A stretch of DNA of 64,000 nucleotides from the NCBI GenBank assembly GCA_050252075.1, contig JBFWLP010000001.1, positions 1 to 64,000 on the forward strand. The letters run 5' to 3'. This document shows, in pieces, positions 15,354-25,426 of this stretch. The position numbers and the translations under genes were made by a program. Source of the DNA: JAAYGT01 sp050252075 (GTDB lineage Bacteria > Pseudomonadota > Gammaproteobacteria > Burkholderiales > Burkholderiaceae_B). The notes beneath the pieces were generated by a model that was not told where the DNA came from, searched no databases, and was given only the letters and a program-made list of their open reading frames with translations. Positions within the stretch are counted from its first letter, which is position 1, and each line of letters begins with the position of its first letter.

Positions 15354-17633
15354 CTAGCCGGCCAGAATATCCAGTTTGGCAATACCCAGCGCCAGGGTTT
15401 TGGTGCCGGCGTCACGAAACTGGATCTGTGCCTGGGCATCGCTGCCGCTGCCGCTCAGGCCGATCACAGTACCCTCGCCGAATTTGGCATGCCGAACCCC
15501 CGTACCGATGCGAAACTGCTTCTCGCCCACCGCCACCACGCTGGTACGTGCGCGCGGCTGTACAGGCGTTGCACTGTATGCCTCGTTGCCCGCGAAAGCA
15601 TTGCCTCCGCGCCGGAAGGCTCCGCGCCACGGGGCCGCTGACGCGGCAACCTGATGCTCGCGGGGAGTAAGCCATTTCAGATGGTGATCGGGCAACTCGT
15701 CAAGGAAACGGGATCGCATGCCGTAGCGCGTTTGTCCGTGCAGCATGCGGCTTTGAGCCAGAGTGATGTAAAGCCGCTCGCGAGCCCGGGTAATGGCCAC
15801 GTACATCAGGCGCCGCTCTTCTTCAAGGCCGCTGGATTCGAGCAGGCTGTTTTCATGAGGAAACAAGCCTTCCTCGAGCCCGGTGATGAACACAGCGTCA
15901 AATTCCAGCCCTTTCGAGGCATGCACTGTCATGAGCTGAACGGCATCGTCACCGGCCTGCGCCTGGTTGTCGCCGGCTTCGAGTGAGGCATGCGCAAGAA
16001 ACGCCGCCAGCGGAGACATGGCCGGCGCCGATGCCATGGCGTCGTCGAACGGATCCGCCGGCAGCGCGCCCGCCGGAACACGTCCGGCCGGGAGGTTTTC
16101 GTAGGATTCCTGGGTGACAAATGCCGCAGCGGCGTTAACCAGTTCCTGCAGGTTTTCCAGACGATCCGCGCCCTCGCGATCGGCCTGGTAGTGTGCAAGC
16201 AAGCCGCTTTCGTAGACCACGTGCTCGATCAGTTCCGGCAACGAAAGTTGTTGGGCCTGATGGGCCATGCCTTGAATCAGCTGAATAAACCGGGCCAGGT
16301 TGGCCCCGCCTTTTCCGGATACGGCACCGACAGCCGAGTACAGGCTGGTGCCAATGTTACGGGCGTGGTCTGCCAGCTGTTCCAGTGTACGGACACCAAT
16401 GCCGCGCGTCGGAAAATTGACGACCCGCAGCCAGGACGTATCATCGTGCGGGTTGTCAATAAGCCGCAGATAGGCCAGAGCGTGCTTGACCTCCTGGCGC
16501 TCGAAAAAGCGCAGACCGCCATAGACCCGGTAGGGTATGCCTGCCGAGAACAGCGCGTGCTCAAGCAAACGCGACTGGGCATTGCTGCGATACAGCACGG
16601 CGATCTCGCGGCGCAGGCGCCCGTCATTCACCAAGGCCTTGATTTCGTCGATCACCCATTGCGCTTCGAGCTGGTCGGAAGGCTGCTCGATCACACGTAC
16701 CGGTTCGCCTTCGCCCTGGTCAGTCCACAGGTTTTTCCCCAGGCGGGCGGTATTGTGGGAAATGAGGGCATTGGCGGCATCAAGAATATGCCCGTGCGAG
16801 CGATAATTCTGTTCCAGGCGAATAACATTGCCACGGGCGTAATCGCGCTCGAAATCAGCCATGTTACCTACGTTGGCGCCACGGAAGGCGTAGATTGACT
16901 GATCGTCGTCACCTACCGCAAAGATGGATGCTCCGCCACCGGCAAGCAGGGTCAACCAACGGTATTGGAGCCGGTTGGTATCCTGGAATTCGTCGACCAG
17001 CAAATGCTGAAAACGCCGCTGGTAATGTTCACGGATAGGCGCATGGTGCGCCAGCAGCTCATAGGCACGCAGCAGCAGTTCGGCAAAATCAACGACACCT
17101 TCGCGCTGGCATTGGTCTTGATACCACTGGTAGATTTCCACCATCCGGCGCCGGTAAGGGTCGGAAGCCTCGACGTGCGGCGGGCGCAGGCCCTCTTCCT
17201 TGGCCGAATTAATAAAGCGCTGGATATCGCGGGGCGGAAACTTCTCGTCGTCGATGTTGGCGCCCTTCACCAGCCTTTTGATCGCCGCCAGCTGATCGGC
17301 AGTATCAAGAATCTGGAACGTTTGCGGCAAGCCGGCATCGCGATAGTGGGCTCGCAACAAGCGATTGCACAAGCCGTGGAAGGTGCCCACCCACATGCCC
17401 CGGGTATTCACAGGCAGCAACGACGAAAGGCGCGTGAGCATCTCGCGCGCCGATTTGTTGGTGAACGTAACCGCCAGAACGTTGTACGGGCTAAGCTGAC
17501 CCGACTGGATCAGCCATGCCATACGGGTGGTGAGTACCCGGGTTTTGCCGCTGCCCGCACCTGCAAGCACCAGTGCGTGGGTAGCGGGTAAGGTAACGGC
17601 AGCGTGTTGTTCGGGGTTGAGCCCGTGGATCAT
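15354..17633 (-). CDS. uvrD: DNA helicase II, UvrD/Rep superfamily
   Basis: A superfamily 1 ATP-dependent 3'-5' DNA helicase for excision and mismatch repair. All key motifs are visible: AGAGSGKTRVLTTR (Walker A), VDEFQDTN (motif II), GDDDQSIYAFRGA (motif III), MTVHASKGLEFDAVF (motif V region) and YVAITRARERLY (motif VI). The chosen ATG 17633 gives MIHGLNPEQHAAV and 759 aa. A longer frame upstream only reads through the desaturase gene. The C-terminus has the Tudor-like tail (VRHAKFGEGTVIG) found in PcrA/UvrD. It overlaps the upstream desaturase by 4 bp. Confidence 0.95.
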   Translation of the reverse strand: MIHGLNPEQHAAVTLPATHALVLAGAGSGKTRVLTTRMAWLIQSGQLSPYNVLAVTFTNKSAREMLTRLSSLLPVNTRGMWVGTFHGLCNRLLRAHYRDAGLPQTFQILDTADQLAAIKRLVKGANIDDEKFPPRDIQRFINSAKEEGLRPPHVEASDPYRRRMVEIYQWYQDQCQREGVVDFAELLLRAYELLAHHAPIREHYQRRFQHLLVDEFQDTNRLQYRWLTLLAGGGASIFAVGDDDQSIYAFRGANVGNMADFERDYARGNVIRLEQNYRSHGHILDAANALISHNTARLGKNLWTDQGEGEPVRVIEQPSDQLEAQWVIDEIKALVNDGRLRREIAVLYRSNAQSRLLEHALFSAGIPYRVYGGLRFFERQEVKHALAYLRLIDNPHDDTSWLRVVNFPTRGIGVRTLEQLADHARNIGTSLYSAVGAVSGKGGANLARFIQLIQGMAHQAQQLSLPELIEHVVYESGLLAHYQADREGADRLENLQELVNAAAAFVTQESYENLPAGRVPAGALPADPFDDAMASAPAMSPLAAFLAHASLEAGDNQAQAGDDAVQLMTVHASKGLEFDAVFITGLEEGLFPHENSLLESSGLEEERRLMYVAITRARERLYITLAQSRMLHGQTRYGMRSRFLDELPDHHLKWLTPREHQVAASAAPWRGAFRRGGNAFAGNEAYSATPVQPRARTSVVAVGEKQFRIGTGVRHAKFGEGTVIGLSGSGSDAQAQIQFRDAGTKTLALGIAKLDILAG

Positions 17634-18841
17634 GCCGCGTAGCGCCGCAGGCGCAACGCAAATTGTTCCAGGCTGTCGATACCACTTTGCTGGGCGCGCT
17701 GGCACCATTCCTGCAGATCGGCCAGCAGTTGCTCGCTACTGGCGCTGGAGCTTTCCCACAGGCGCACCAGTTCACGGCGCATTTGAACCAGTGTGGACAA
17801 CGACTGGTTGTTGGCCAGCACGGTTTCCAGCTGGGCCTTTTGCGACGGTTCGAGTGAGGAATCGTCGGAATGGGCCAGCCAGTCTTTGCAACGGCTGAGA
17901 ATGGTGAAGTGGCAATCGGGGCTGCCTTCCTTGCGCGATGGCTTGAGCTTGCTGAGCTCTTCGGACGCGGCCTGACGCACGATATCGGTGTAACGCGCCA
18001 GAATTTCGTAGCGATGGGTAATGACACCCTGCAGGGTTCGTTCATCGGCCACCGGCTTGGGCTGCTGAAGCTTGAGCTTGGGCGCCAGTTTCTTCACCTT
18101 GGCCAGACCCAGGAACCGCAGTACCTGGATATAGCACCAGCCCAGATCGAATTCGTACCATTTGGTGGAAAACTTGGCCGACGTACCGTAAGCGTGGTGA
18201 TTGTTGTGAAGCTCTTCGCCGCCGATGATGATTCCCCAGGGCGACACGTTGGTGCTGGTGTCGGGGCTGGCATAGTTGCGATAGCCCCAGGCATGGCCGA
18301 TGCCGTTGACCACACCGGCGGCCCAAAAGGGGATCCAGGCCATTTGCACGGCCCATACGGTGAGGCCCAGCACGCCGAACAAGGCAATGTCGATGCCCAG
18401 CATGATCAGCACACCCAGCAGGCTGTGGCGCGAATAAAGATTGCGCTCGATCCAGTCATCGGGAGTGCCGTGACCGAAGCGCTTCAGAGTTTCAGGATTG
18501 TGGGCTTCTTCGCGGTACAGTTCAGCGCCGCGGAAGAACACCATGCCCAGGCCGAACACCACGGGTGAGTGGGGATCGCCTTCTTTTTCACACTTGGCAT
18601 GATGCTTGCGGTGGATGGCAACCCATTCCTTGGTGACCATGCCAGTGGTCATCCAGAGCCAGAACCGGAAAAAATGCATGACGGCCGGATGAAGATCAAG
18701 CCCGCGATGCGCCTGGCTGCGGTGCAAAAATACGGTGACGGAAATAATGGTGATATGTGTGAGCACCAGCGTTACCAGTGCAACTTGCCACCACGACAGA
18801 TGAAGTAAACCACCTGCGAAAAAATTAAGTATGTAGTCCAT
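17630..18841 (-). CDS. Membrane fatty acid desaturase (delta-9 acyl-CoA type) with C-terminal extension, 403 aa
   Basis: An integral membrane di-iron desaturase. The three histidine boxes are HRSQAH, HRKHH and HNNHH, and hydrophobic helices flank them (for example ALVTLVLTHITIISVTVFL near the start). ATG 18841 (MDYILNFFAGG) is preferred over ATG 18868. After the catalytic region (about 260 aa) comes a soluble extension of roughly 130 aa rich in Glu, Gln, Leu and Lys, likely helical and also seen in betaproteobacterial relatives. The stop overlaps the uvrD start as ATGA, an unexpected pairing of lipid unsaturation and DNA repair genes. Confidence 0.9.
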   Translation of the reverse strand: MDYILNFFAGGLLHLSWWQVALVTLVLTHITIISVTVFLHRSQAHRGLDLHPAVMHFFRFWLWMTTGMVTKEWVAIHRKHHAKCEKEGDPHSPVVFGLGMVFFRGAELYREEAHNPETLKRFGHGTPDDWIERNLYSRHSLLGVLIMLGIDIALFGVLGLTVWAVQMAWIPFWAAGVVNGIGHAWGYRNYASPDTSTNVSPWGIIIGGEELHNNHHAYGTSAKFSTKWYEFDLGWCYIQVLRFLGLAKVKKLAPKLKLQQPKPVADERTLQGVITHRYEILARYTDIVRQAASEELSKLKPSRKEGSPDCHFTILSRCKDWLAHSDDSSLEPSQKAQLETVLANNQSLSTLVQMRRELVRLWESSSASSEQLLADLQEWCQRAQQSGIDSLEQFALRLRRYAA

Positions 18842-18965
18842 ATACCCTTGGAACAGTGGGCAAGGCACCTTGCCACACCCTTGTTAAGACCAGCAAAGTG
18901 TAGCGCAGATGCCGTTGATATGACAGAGAAATTTCAGTTTTCTCTTGAGACGGATCAAGGAATAT

Positions 18966-20321
18966 CTAGGCATCCTGAGCCGGTTCCGGCGGTGTATCGG
19001 CAGGAACGGCTTCTTTGCGCCTTTCCAGAACGGCTGCAAAAAAACCATCGGTGCCATGGACATCGGGGCGCAGACGCAGATAAGGCTCTTCGAACGTTAG
19101 ATTTTCACAACGATCTTTCACGATTTTGCCCGCATCGAGCAGCGTAAAGTCGCTATGTTCAGCAAGAAATGCCTGAACCTGCTCCTCGTTTTCAGAAGGC
19201 AGCACGCTGCAGGTGGCGTAAACCAGGCGTCCGCCGGGCGCGACACATCGTGCTGCCTGTCGCAAAATGGACGCCTGGGTTTTGCGCAAGTGTTCCAGCG
19301 ACTCGGGATGCTGGCGCCATTTCAGGTCTGGATTGCGCCGCAAAGTGCCCAGGCCGCTGCACGGGGCATCCACCAGCACGCGATGGGCCTTGCCGCGCAA
19401 ACGCTTGACGCGTACATCGTTCTGCTCGGCAATGACCACCGGCACGATATTCGACAACCCGCTTCGGGCAAAACGCGGTTTGGCCCGGGCCAGCCGGGCC
19501 GCCGACACGTCAAAGGCATACAGGCGTCCCGTCGAGCGCATGAGTGCGCCCAGCAACAACGTTTTCCCGCCCGCCCCCGCACAATAGTCGATGATCATCT
19601 CGCCTCGGCGGGGCGCCATCAGGGCCACCAGAATCTGGCTGCCTTCGTCCTGAACCTCGATGTGACCCGATTCGAACAAGGGCCAGCGGTTCACCGGCGG
19701 GCGGCCTTGCAAACGGATACCCCAGGGCGAATAGGGTGTAGGCGACGGACGATAACGCCCGGTCTGCCCCTGATCCAGCGCCGCAAGCACTGCCGCGCGG
19801 TCGGTCTTGAACGGATTGACGCGGATATCCAGCGGCGCGGGCTGGTTCAGGGCCGCGATCAGCGACTCGGCATCGGGCATGACCCGCAACTGTTCTTCCA
19901 GCCAGTCGGGCAAGCTGTGTCGCACCGCCGGCGACAACGACTGAAGATCAAGCTTCTGCACGTGATCCAGCCATTGACGCTCGACATCGGACAAGCCGGT
20001 GTCGAGAACCTGGCGCGTGAACTGCGATGCCAGGCCAAGTATGGCCAGCCGGCGGGCCGAAGGCCCCGTGCCGCTCTCGGCCATCTGGCGATAGCGGCGC
20101 AAATGGCGCAGCACATCGAAAACCGCCTCGGCAACCTCGTGCCGGTCACGGGCGCCGAGCTTGGGGTGGTCGCGAAACCATCGCGACAGCGCGGCGTCGG
20201 CGGGATACTCCCACTGCAGGACGGTGCCCAGAACATTTCGTACGTGTTCGATACGGGCAGCCGCCATAATGTACGGCTTCGCATCGGACGCATCGCGACG
20301 CGGTTTGTGAGCAGATTTCAT
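18966..20321 (-). CDS. rsmB: 16S rRNA (cytosine-C5) methyltransferase, RsmB/Sun family
   Basis: A SAM-dependent RNA m5C methyltransferase. The SAM motif is DYCAGAGGKTLLLGALM, motif IV with the helper cysteine is DAPCSGLGTLRRNPDLKW, and the catalytic cysteine lies in YATCSVLPSENE. A helical N-terminal part with RHEVAEAVFDVLRHLRRY corresponds to the NusB-like RNA-binding region. The length of 451 aa fits RsmB, although the N-terminal part is divergent and another member of the RsmB/NOP family cannot be excluded. The start overlaps the purN stop (ATGA). Confidence 0.85.
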   Translation of the reverse strand: MKSAHKPRRDASDAKPYIMAAARIEHVRNVLGTVLQWEYPADAALSRWFRDHPKLGARDRHEVAEAVFDVLRHLRRYRQMAESGTGPSARRLAILGLASQFTRQVLDTGLSDVERQWLDHVQKLDLQSLSPAVRHSLPDWLEEQLRVMPDAESLIAALNQPAPLDIRVNPFKTDRAAVLAALDQGQTGRYRPSPTPYSPWGIRLQGRPPVNRWPLFESGHIEVQDEGSQILVALMAPRRGEMIIDYCAGAGGKTLLLGALMRSTGRLYAFDVSAARLARAKPRFARSGLSNIVPVVIAEQNDVRVKRLRGKAHRVLVDAPCSGLGTLRRNPDLKWRQHPESLEHLRKTQASILRQAARCVAPGGRLVYATCSVLPSENEEQVQAFLAEHSDFTLLDAGKIVKDRCENLTFEEPYLRLRPDVHGTDGFFAAVLERRKEAVPADTPPEPAQDA

Positions 20322-21007
20322 GCAATAACCTTGGGAGAATGCTCGTTCAGCGGAGCAAGCATAAAAGACCGGGAAGGGACGCCTTTCACATGGACACGTT
20401 GCAACGCGTCAAGCGTTACGCGCCCCTGGGCCAGCCAGTGTACAACTTCGGTGTACACCACATGCTCCACTTTCAACAATCGATGCGCCAGATCGTCCGG
20501 GGTATCCGACGCCAGCACGGGCACGATGCCCTGGGCAATGACCGGGCCGTGATCAAGCACGGGGGTCACAAAATGCACGGTGCAACCGTGCCATTGAACC
20601 CCCATGGCCAGCGCCTGCTGGTGGGTGTGCAAGCCGGGAAATGCGGGAAGCAGCGAGGGATGGATATTCACCAGGCGACCATTGAACCGCTCGACAAACC
20701 CCGGCGTCAGCACACGCATGAAACCCGCCAGCAACACGTAATGCGGCTGATAGGCGTCGATGGCGTCGGCAAGGCTGGCGTCGAACGCTTCGCGGCTGGC
20801 AAAATCGCGATGCGCGACGACGGCGGTGGGAATACCCTGCCGATCCGCCCAGGCCAGCCCGGAGGCATCGGCCTTGTTCGCAATAACGGCACTGACCACG
20901 GCACCGGCGCCCTGGGACCGGGTGGCTTGAACAATAGCCTGCATGTTGGATCCACGCCCCGAAATCAGGACGACAAAGCGGCAAGGAGCATCTTTTTCTG
21001 CGTTCAA
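20318..21007 (-). CDS. purN: Phosphoribosylglycinamide formyltransferase
   Basis: It formylates GAR with 10-formyltetrahydrofolate in purine synthesis. The family core RFVVLISGRGSNMQAIVQA opens the protein, PSLLPAFPGLHTHQQA carries the folate-binding region, and GCTVHFVTPVLDHGPVIAQ has the catalytic His and Asp. The usual ATG is missing. The best start is TTG 21007, preceded by CAGGAAAA at a suitable distance, giving 229 aa. A start at ATG 21091 would run into the divergent ribF coding region. The stop overlaps rsmB. Confidence 0.92.
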   Translation of the reverse strand: MNAEKDAPCRFVVLISGRGSNMQAIVQATRSQGAGAVVSAVIANKADASGLAWADRQGIPTAVVAHRDFASREAFDASLADAIDAYQPHYVLLAGFMRVLTPGFVERFNGRLVNIHPSLLPAFPGLHTHQQALAMGVQWHGCTVHFVTPVLDHGPVIAQGIVPVLASDTPDDLAHRLLKVEHVVYTEVVHWLAQGRVTLDALQRVHVKGVPSRSFMLAPLNEHSPKVIA

Positions 21008-21054
21008 GAGATATTTTCCTGAGTAATTCAATACAAAATTGTAAACTCTCGGCT

Positions 21055-22020
21055 GTGAAAACTTTGCCCTCGCTTTATCGCTACCTGCCACGTCACGATA
21101 CGGACGCTCCCAGCGCCGTCACGATCGGAAACTTTGACGGCGTTCACCGCGGCCACCAAGCCATTTTGGCCCGCGTGTGCGAGCACGCCCGGACACACGG
21201 CCTGCTCGCGGGCGTCATGACATTCGAGCCCCACCCGCGCGCCTACTTCGCCGCACGGGCCCAACGTCCGGAACTGGTTCCCACACAAGTCAACAGCCTG
21301 CGCGACAAAGTGACGGCACTGGCGCGGCTGGGCATGCAGCAAATCGTCATTCAGCGCTTCAATCAGTCACTGGCCGACATGAGCGCCGATGATTTTATTC
21401 GGGAACTGCTGGTCAGAGGGTTGCAAACGCGCTGGCTGCTGGTGGGAGAAGACTTCCGGTTCGGCCACAAACGCAGCGGTGACATCACCCTGCTGCGGCA
21501 GGCCGGACGGCGGCACGGCTTTACCGTGGAAACCATCGCCGACATTCCCGACGTCCATGGCCACCGCATTTCCAGCTCCGAACTGCGCACGGCGCTGGCC
21601 GTTGGCCGGCTGGACCGCGCCCGGCATCTGCTGGGTCACCCCTACCAGTTGAGCGGCCACGTGGTGCACGGACAAAAACTCGGCCGCCGGCTGGGCTACC
21701 CCACACTGAATGTACGTGTGCCGGTGCATTGCGCGCTCCGGTCAGGCATTTACGTGGTTCAGGCCCACGGCCTGGGCGATACGCCCTTGCCCGGCATCGC
21801 CAGTCTGGGCGTGCGCCCCACGGTAACGCATACCGGCCGGCTGCTGCTCGAAGTTCACCTGCTCGATTGTTCGGTAAACGCGTACGGTAAACTTGTATGT
21901 ATTGAATTCCTGCAGTACTTGCGGGACGAAGAAAAATTTCCCGATCTTCCTACTATGATCGCCGCCATCGACAACGATGCGCAGGGCGCTCGCGACTATT
22001 TCGCCTTCCATGGACTATAG
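21055..22020 (+). CDS. ribF: Bifunctional riboflavin kinase / FMN adenylyltransferase
   Basis: It converts riboflavin to FMN and then FAD. The N-terminal nucleotidyltransferase domain has GNFDGVHRGHQ near residues 27-37 and ISSSELR near 176. The C-terminal flavokinase domain has GRRLGYPTLNV and later SLGVRPT. It starts with GTG 21055, and only 47 bp separate it from the divergent purN start. Its end overlaps the ileS start by 11 bases. The ribF-ileS-lspA order is widely conserved in proteobacteria. Confidence 0.96.
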   Translation: MKTLPSLYRYLPRHDTDAPSAVTIGNFDGVHRGHQAILARVCEHARTHGLLAGVMTFEPHPRAYFAARAQRPELVPTQVNSLRDKVTALARLGMQQIVIQRFNQSLADMSADDFIRELLVRGLQTRWLLVGEDFRFGHKRSGDITLLRQAGRRHGFTVETIADIPDVHGHRISSSELRTALAVGRLDRARHLLGHPYQLSGHVVHGQKLGRRLGYPTLNVRVPVHCALRSGIYVVQAHGLGDTPLPGIASLGVRPTVTHTGRLLLEVHLLDCSVNAYGKLVCIEFLQYLRDEEKFPDLPTMIAAIDNDAQGARDYFAFHGL

Positions 22021-24847
22021 AAACACACTTAATCTGCCTGAAACCCCCTTCCCGATGCGTGGCGATCTGGCCAAACGCGAACCCGGCTGGGTTGCCGAGT
22101 GGGAGGAAAACAAGATTTACGCCGCCATACGCCAGGCGAGCGAAGGTCGCCCGAAGTTTATTCTTCACGACGGCCCTCCTTACGCCAACGGCGACATTCA
22201 CATCGGGCATGCAGTCAACAAGATCCTGAAGGACATCATCGTTAAAAGTCGCGCCATGGCCGGCTTTGACGCCGTTTATGTTCCCGGCTGGGACTGCCAC
22301 GGCATGCCCATCGAAATCCAGATCGAGAAGAAGTTCGGAAAGAACCTGCCGGTGGCTGAAGTTCAGGCCAAGGCACGCGCCTATGCCCTGGAACAGATTG
22401 ATCGCCAGCGGGCTGACTTCAAGCGCCTGGGCGTGCTGGGCGACTGGGATCGGCCCTACCTGACCATGAATTTCAGTAACGAAGCCGACGAAGTGCGGGC
22501 ACTGGCCCGTATTCTGGAGAAAGGCTACGTATTTCGCGGCCTGAAGCCCGTGAACTGGTGCTTCGACTGCGGCTCGGCACTGGCGGAAGCCGAAGTGGAA
22601 TATGCCGACCGCAAAGACCCGTCCATTTATGTGGCCTTTCCGTTCGCCGACCACGGTGCCGTTGCCAGGGCGTTTGGCCTTGACACCGTTGACGACGGGG
22701 CGATTGTCATCTGGACCACCACCCCCTGGACCATTCCGTCCAATCAGGCGTTGAATGTTCACCCAGAGTTCGAGTATGCGCTCGTCAGGCTGGCACAGCC
22801 GCGCGCCACCGGATCGTTGCTTTTGCTGGCCAAAGACCGTGTCAAGGCCTGCCTGGAAGAATGGAAACTGGACGGCGAAGTCATAGCAACGGCGCCGGGC
22901 GCCTCCCTGGCCGATATTGCGTTCCATCACCCGCTGGCGCAGGCCCACGACGGGTACAAACGCGTTTCCCCGGTGTATCTGGGCGATTATGTCACCCTGG
23001 ACAGCGGTACCGGCGTGGTCCATTCCGCCCCCGCCTACGGTATTGAAGACTTTGTCTCCTGCAAGGCGCATGGGCTGGCCGATGACCAGATCCTGAACCC
23101 CGTCATGGGCGACGGCCATTATGCCGCGAGCCTGCCATTGTTCGGCGGGCTCACCATCTGGAAAGCCAACCCCGAAATCGTGAACGCGCTCGACGCGAGC
23201 GGCACATTGCTGCTGTCGTCACCGGTGTCCCACAGCTACATGCATTGCTGGCGCCACAAGACCCCCATCATTTACCGCGCCACCAGCCAGTGGTTCGCCG
23301 GTATGGACCGCCGGCCGAAAACAGGGAAAACGCTGCGCGAAACGGCGCTGGAAGGCATCGACAACACCGATTTCTATCCATCGTGGGGCCGTGCCCGCCT
23401 GCATGCCATGATCGCCAACCGCCCCGACTGGACCCTCTCGCGCCAGCGCCAGTGGGGAGTGCCCATGGCCTTCTTTGTTCACAAGGAAACGGGCGAGCTG
23501 CACCCGCGCACAGTGGAGTTGCTGGAAGAAGTTGCCAAACGTATCGAACTCGGCGGCATCGAAGCCTGGCAAACTCTGGATCCTGCCGAACTGCTGGGAG
23601 ACGAAGCGAAGGACTACGAAAAGAACCGCGACACGCTCGACGTATGGTTCGACTCGGGCACTACCCATGCCACCGTTCTGGGCGGCCAGGACCACAGTGT
23701 GAAAGGATCCCATGCCGACGACCTGGCCTGGCCTGCAGACCTCTATCTGGAAGGCTCCGACCAGCACCGCGGCTGGTTCCATTCCTCGTTGCTCACCGGC
23801 TGCATGCTGTACGGGCGCCCGCCCTACAAGGCCTTGCTGACACACGGCTTCGTGGTCGACGGCAAGGGCCGGAAAATGAGCAAATCGGTGGGCAATGTCA
23901 TTGCCCCCCAGAAAGTGTCCGATTCTCTGGGCGCCGAGATTCTCCGGCTCTGGACGGCTTCCACCGACTACTCGGGCGAGCTGTCCATTTCCGACGAAAT
24001 TCTGAAACGCGTGGTGGAAAGCTACCGCCGCATCCGCAATACACTGAAGTTTCTGCTGGGCAACCTGCACGACTTCAATGTGCAAACCGACGCGGTACCG
24101 CTGGACGATTTGTTCGAAATCGATCGCTATGCGCTGGTCATGACCGAGCGCATGCAACAGAACATTCGAAGCGCCTATGAGCGCTACGAGTTTCACACGG
24201 CCGTATCGCGGCTGCAAATTTTCTGCTCCGAGGATCTGGGCGCGTTTTATCTGGATGTACTGAAAGACCGCCTGTACACCACCGGACAAAAAAGCATTGC
24301 ACGCCGGTCGGCGCAAACCGCCCTGTACCACATCACACACGCGCTGCTTCGGCTGATGGCGCCGATTCTTTCTTTCACGGCGGAAGAGGCCTGGAAAGAC
24401 CTGCACCCCGGCCTGCCGATGGGCACCATATTTACCGAAGTATTTCATGCGCTGCCCATCCAGGAAGACGCCGATACGCTGAATGCCAAATGGGACCGCC
24501 TGCGCGAAATACGCGCCGAGGCCATGAAACGCATCGAAGACGTTCGATCCGCAGGCGATATTGGTTCATCGCTGGCCGCCGAACTGGACATTTACGCCCG
24601 GGGCGACGATTTTGAACGGCTTGCAAGCCTGGGCGACGACCTGCGTTTTGTGCTGATCGTCTCTCGTGCCACGCTGCACGCCGGTGACGGCGACCTGCGC
24701 ATCACAGTGGCGCCCACAGCGCACGCCAAGTGCGAACGCTGCTGGCACCATCGCGCCGACGTCGGCCGAAACGCCGGGCACCCCACTTTGTGCGGGCGTT
24801 GCGACGACAACCTGCACGGCCAGGGCGAAGACCGGCACCATGCCTAG
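22010..24847 (+). CDS. ileS: Isoleucyl-tRNA synthetase
   Basis: A class I aminoacyl-tRNA synthetase, 945 aa. HIGH is at residues 64-67 in PPYANGDIHIGHAVNK, and KMSKS in GRKMSKSVGN lies near residue 625. The editing domain is present between them (TTTPWTIPSNQAL near 240). The C-terminal zinc motif CERCWHHRADVG with LCGRCDDNL marks the bacterial zinc-binding tail. ATG 22010 gives MDYRNTLNLPETPFPMRG, the normal start; an upstream in-frame ATG lies inside ribF. Its last bases overlap lspA. Confidence 0.97.
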   Translation: MDYRNTLNLPETPFPMRGDLAKREPGWVAEWEENKIYAAIRQASEGRPKFILHDGPPYANGDIHIGHAVNKILKDIIVKSRAMAGFDAVYVPGWDCHGMPIEIQIEKKFGKNLPVAEVQAKARAYALEQIDRQRADFKRLGVLGDWDRPYLTMNFSNEADEVRALARILEKGYVFRGLKPVNWCFDCGSALAEAEVEYADRKDPSIYVAFPFADHGAVARAFGLDTVDDGAIVIWTTTPWTIPSNQALNVHPEFEYALVRLAQPRATGSLLLLAKDRVKACLEEWKLDGEVIATAPGASLADIAFHHPLAQAHDGYKRVSPVYLGDYVTLDSGTGVVHSAPAYGIEDFVSCKAHGLADDQILNPVMGDGHYAASLPLFGGLTIWKANPEIVNALDASGTLLLSSPVSHSYMHCWRHKTPIIYRATSQWFAGMDRRPKTGKTLRETALEGIDNTDFYPSWGRARLHAMIANRPDWTLSRQRQWGVPMAFFVHKETGELHPRTVELLEEVAKRIELGGIEAWQTLDPAELLGDEAKDYEKNRDTLDVWFDSGTTHATVLGGQDHSVKGSHADDLAWPADLYLEGSDQHRGWFHSSLLTGCMLYGRPPYKALLTHGFVVDGKGRKMSKSVGNVIAPQKVSDSLGAEILRLWTASTDYSGELSISDEILKRVVESYRRIRNTLKFLLGNLHDFNVQTDAVPLDDLFEIDRYALVMTERMQQNIRSAYERYEFHTAVSRLQIFCSEDLGAFYLDVLKDRLYTTGQKSIARRSAQTALYHITHALLRLMAPILSFTAEEAWKDLHPGLPMGTIFTEVFHALPIQEDADTLNAKWDRLREIRAEAMKRIEDVRSAGDIGSSLAAELDIYARGDDFERLASLGDDLRFVLIVSRATLHAGDGDLRITVAPTAHAKCERCWHHRADVGRNAGHPTLCGRCDDNLHGQGEDRHHA

Positions 24848-25388
24848 CGCACAACCGCAGGGTAACGGTTCGCTGCCGGACAAGCAGGCGAGGCTGGCTT
24901 TCTGGCTGGCCGTCGCCGCCTTCATCGTCGTGGCAGACCAGCTCACCAAGTACTATTTCGATACCGCCCTGAATTACGGTGAACGATGGCCGGTGCTGCC
25001 GTTCTTCGATTTCACCCTGCTGTACAACCCGGGGGCTGCCTTCAGTTTCCTGGCCGAAGGCCAGGGTTGGCAGCGCTGGCTGTTCACCGCCATTGCCGTC
25101 GGTGCCATCGCGCTCATTCTTCACCTGCTGCGCAAACATCCCCACCAACGGCTGTTCAATACCTCTCTGGCGCTTATTCTGGGCGGTGCGGTCGGTAACC
25201 TGGTCGATCGCCTGTACCATGGACATGTGATCGATTTTCTGCTGTTTTACTGGCGCCAATGGCATTTTCCCGCGTTCAACGTGGCCGATATCGCCATTAC
25301 CGTCGGTGCCGTGCTTCTGGTGCTCGATGAAGTTTTGCGCATGGCCGCCGAACGCCGTCGAAAGACAGACCACGACAACATTCAGTAA
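24840..25388 (+). CDS. lspA: Lipoprotein signal peptidase (signal peptidase II)
   Basis: An inner-membrane aspartic peptidase that cleaves prolipoproteins after diacylglyceryl transfer. The family blocks are visible: VVADQLTKYYF, YNPGAAFSFLAEG, GGAVGNLVDRLYHGHVIDF and FNVADIAITVG. The catalytic Asp pair is in NLVDR and NVAD. Four membrane segments fit the sequence. ATG 24840 overlaps the end of ileS, giving 182 aa. Lipoproteins encoded nearby, such as PqiC, would be its substrates. Confidence 0.96.
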   Translation: MPSAQPQGNGSLPDKQARLAFWLAVAAFIVVADQLTKYYFDTALNYGERWPVLPFFDFTLLYNPGAAFSFLAEGQGWQRWLFTAIAVGAIALILHLLRKHPHQRLFNTSLALILGGAVGNLVDRLYHGHVIDFLLFYWRQWHFPAFNVADIAITVGAVLLVLDEVLRMAAERRRKTDHDNIQ

Positions 25389-25426
25389 ACTGCCCGCGTC
25401 ATCGTCTTCTTTAGGTAGCTGGCCTT

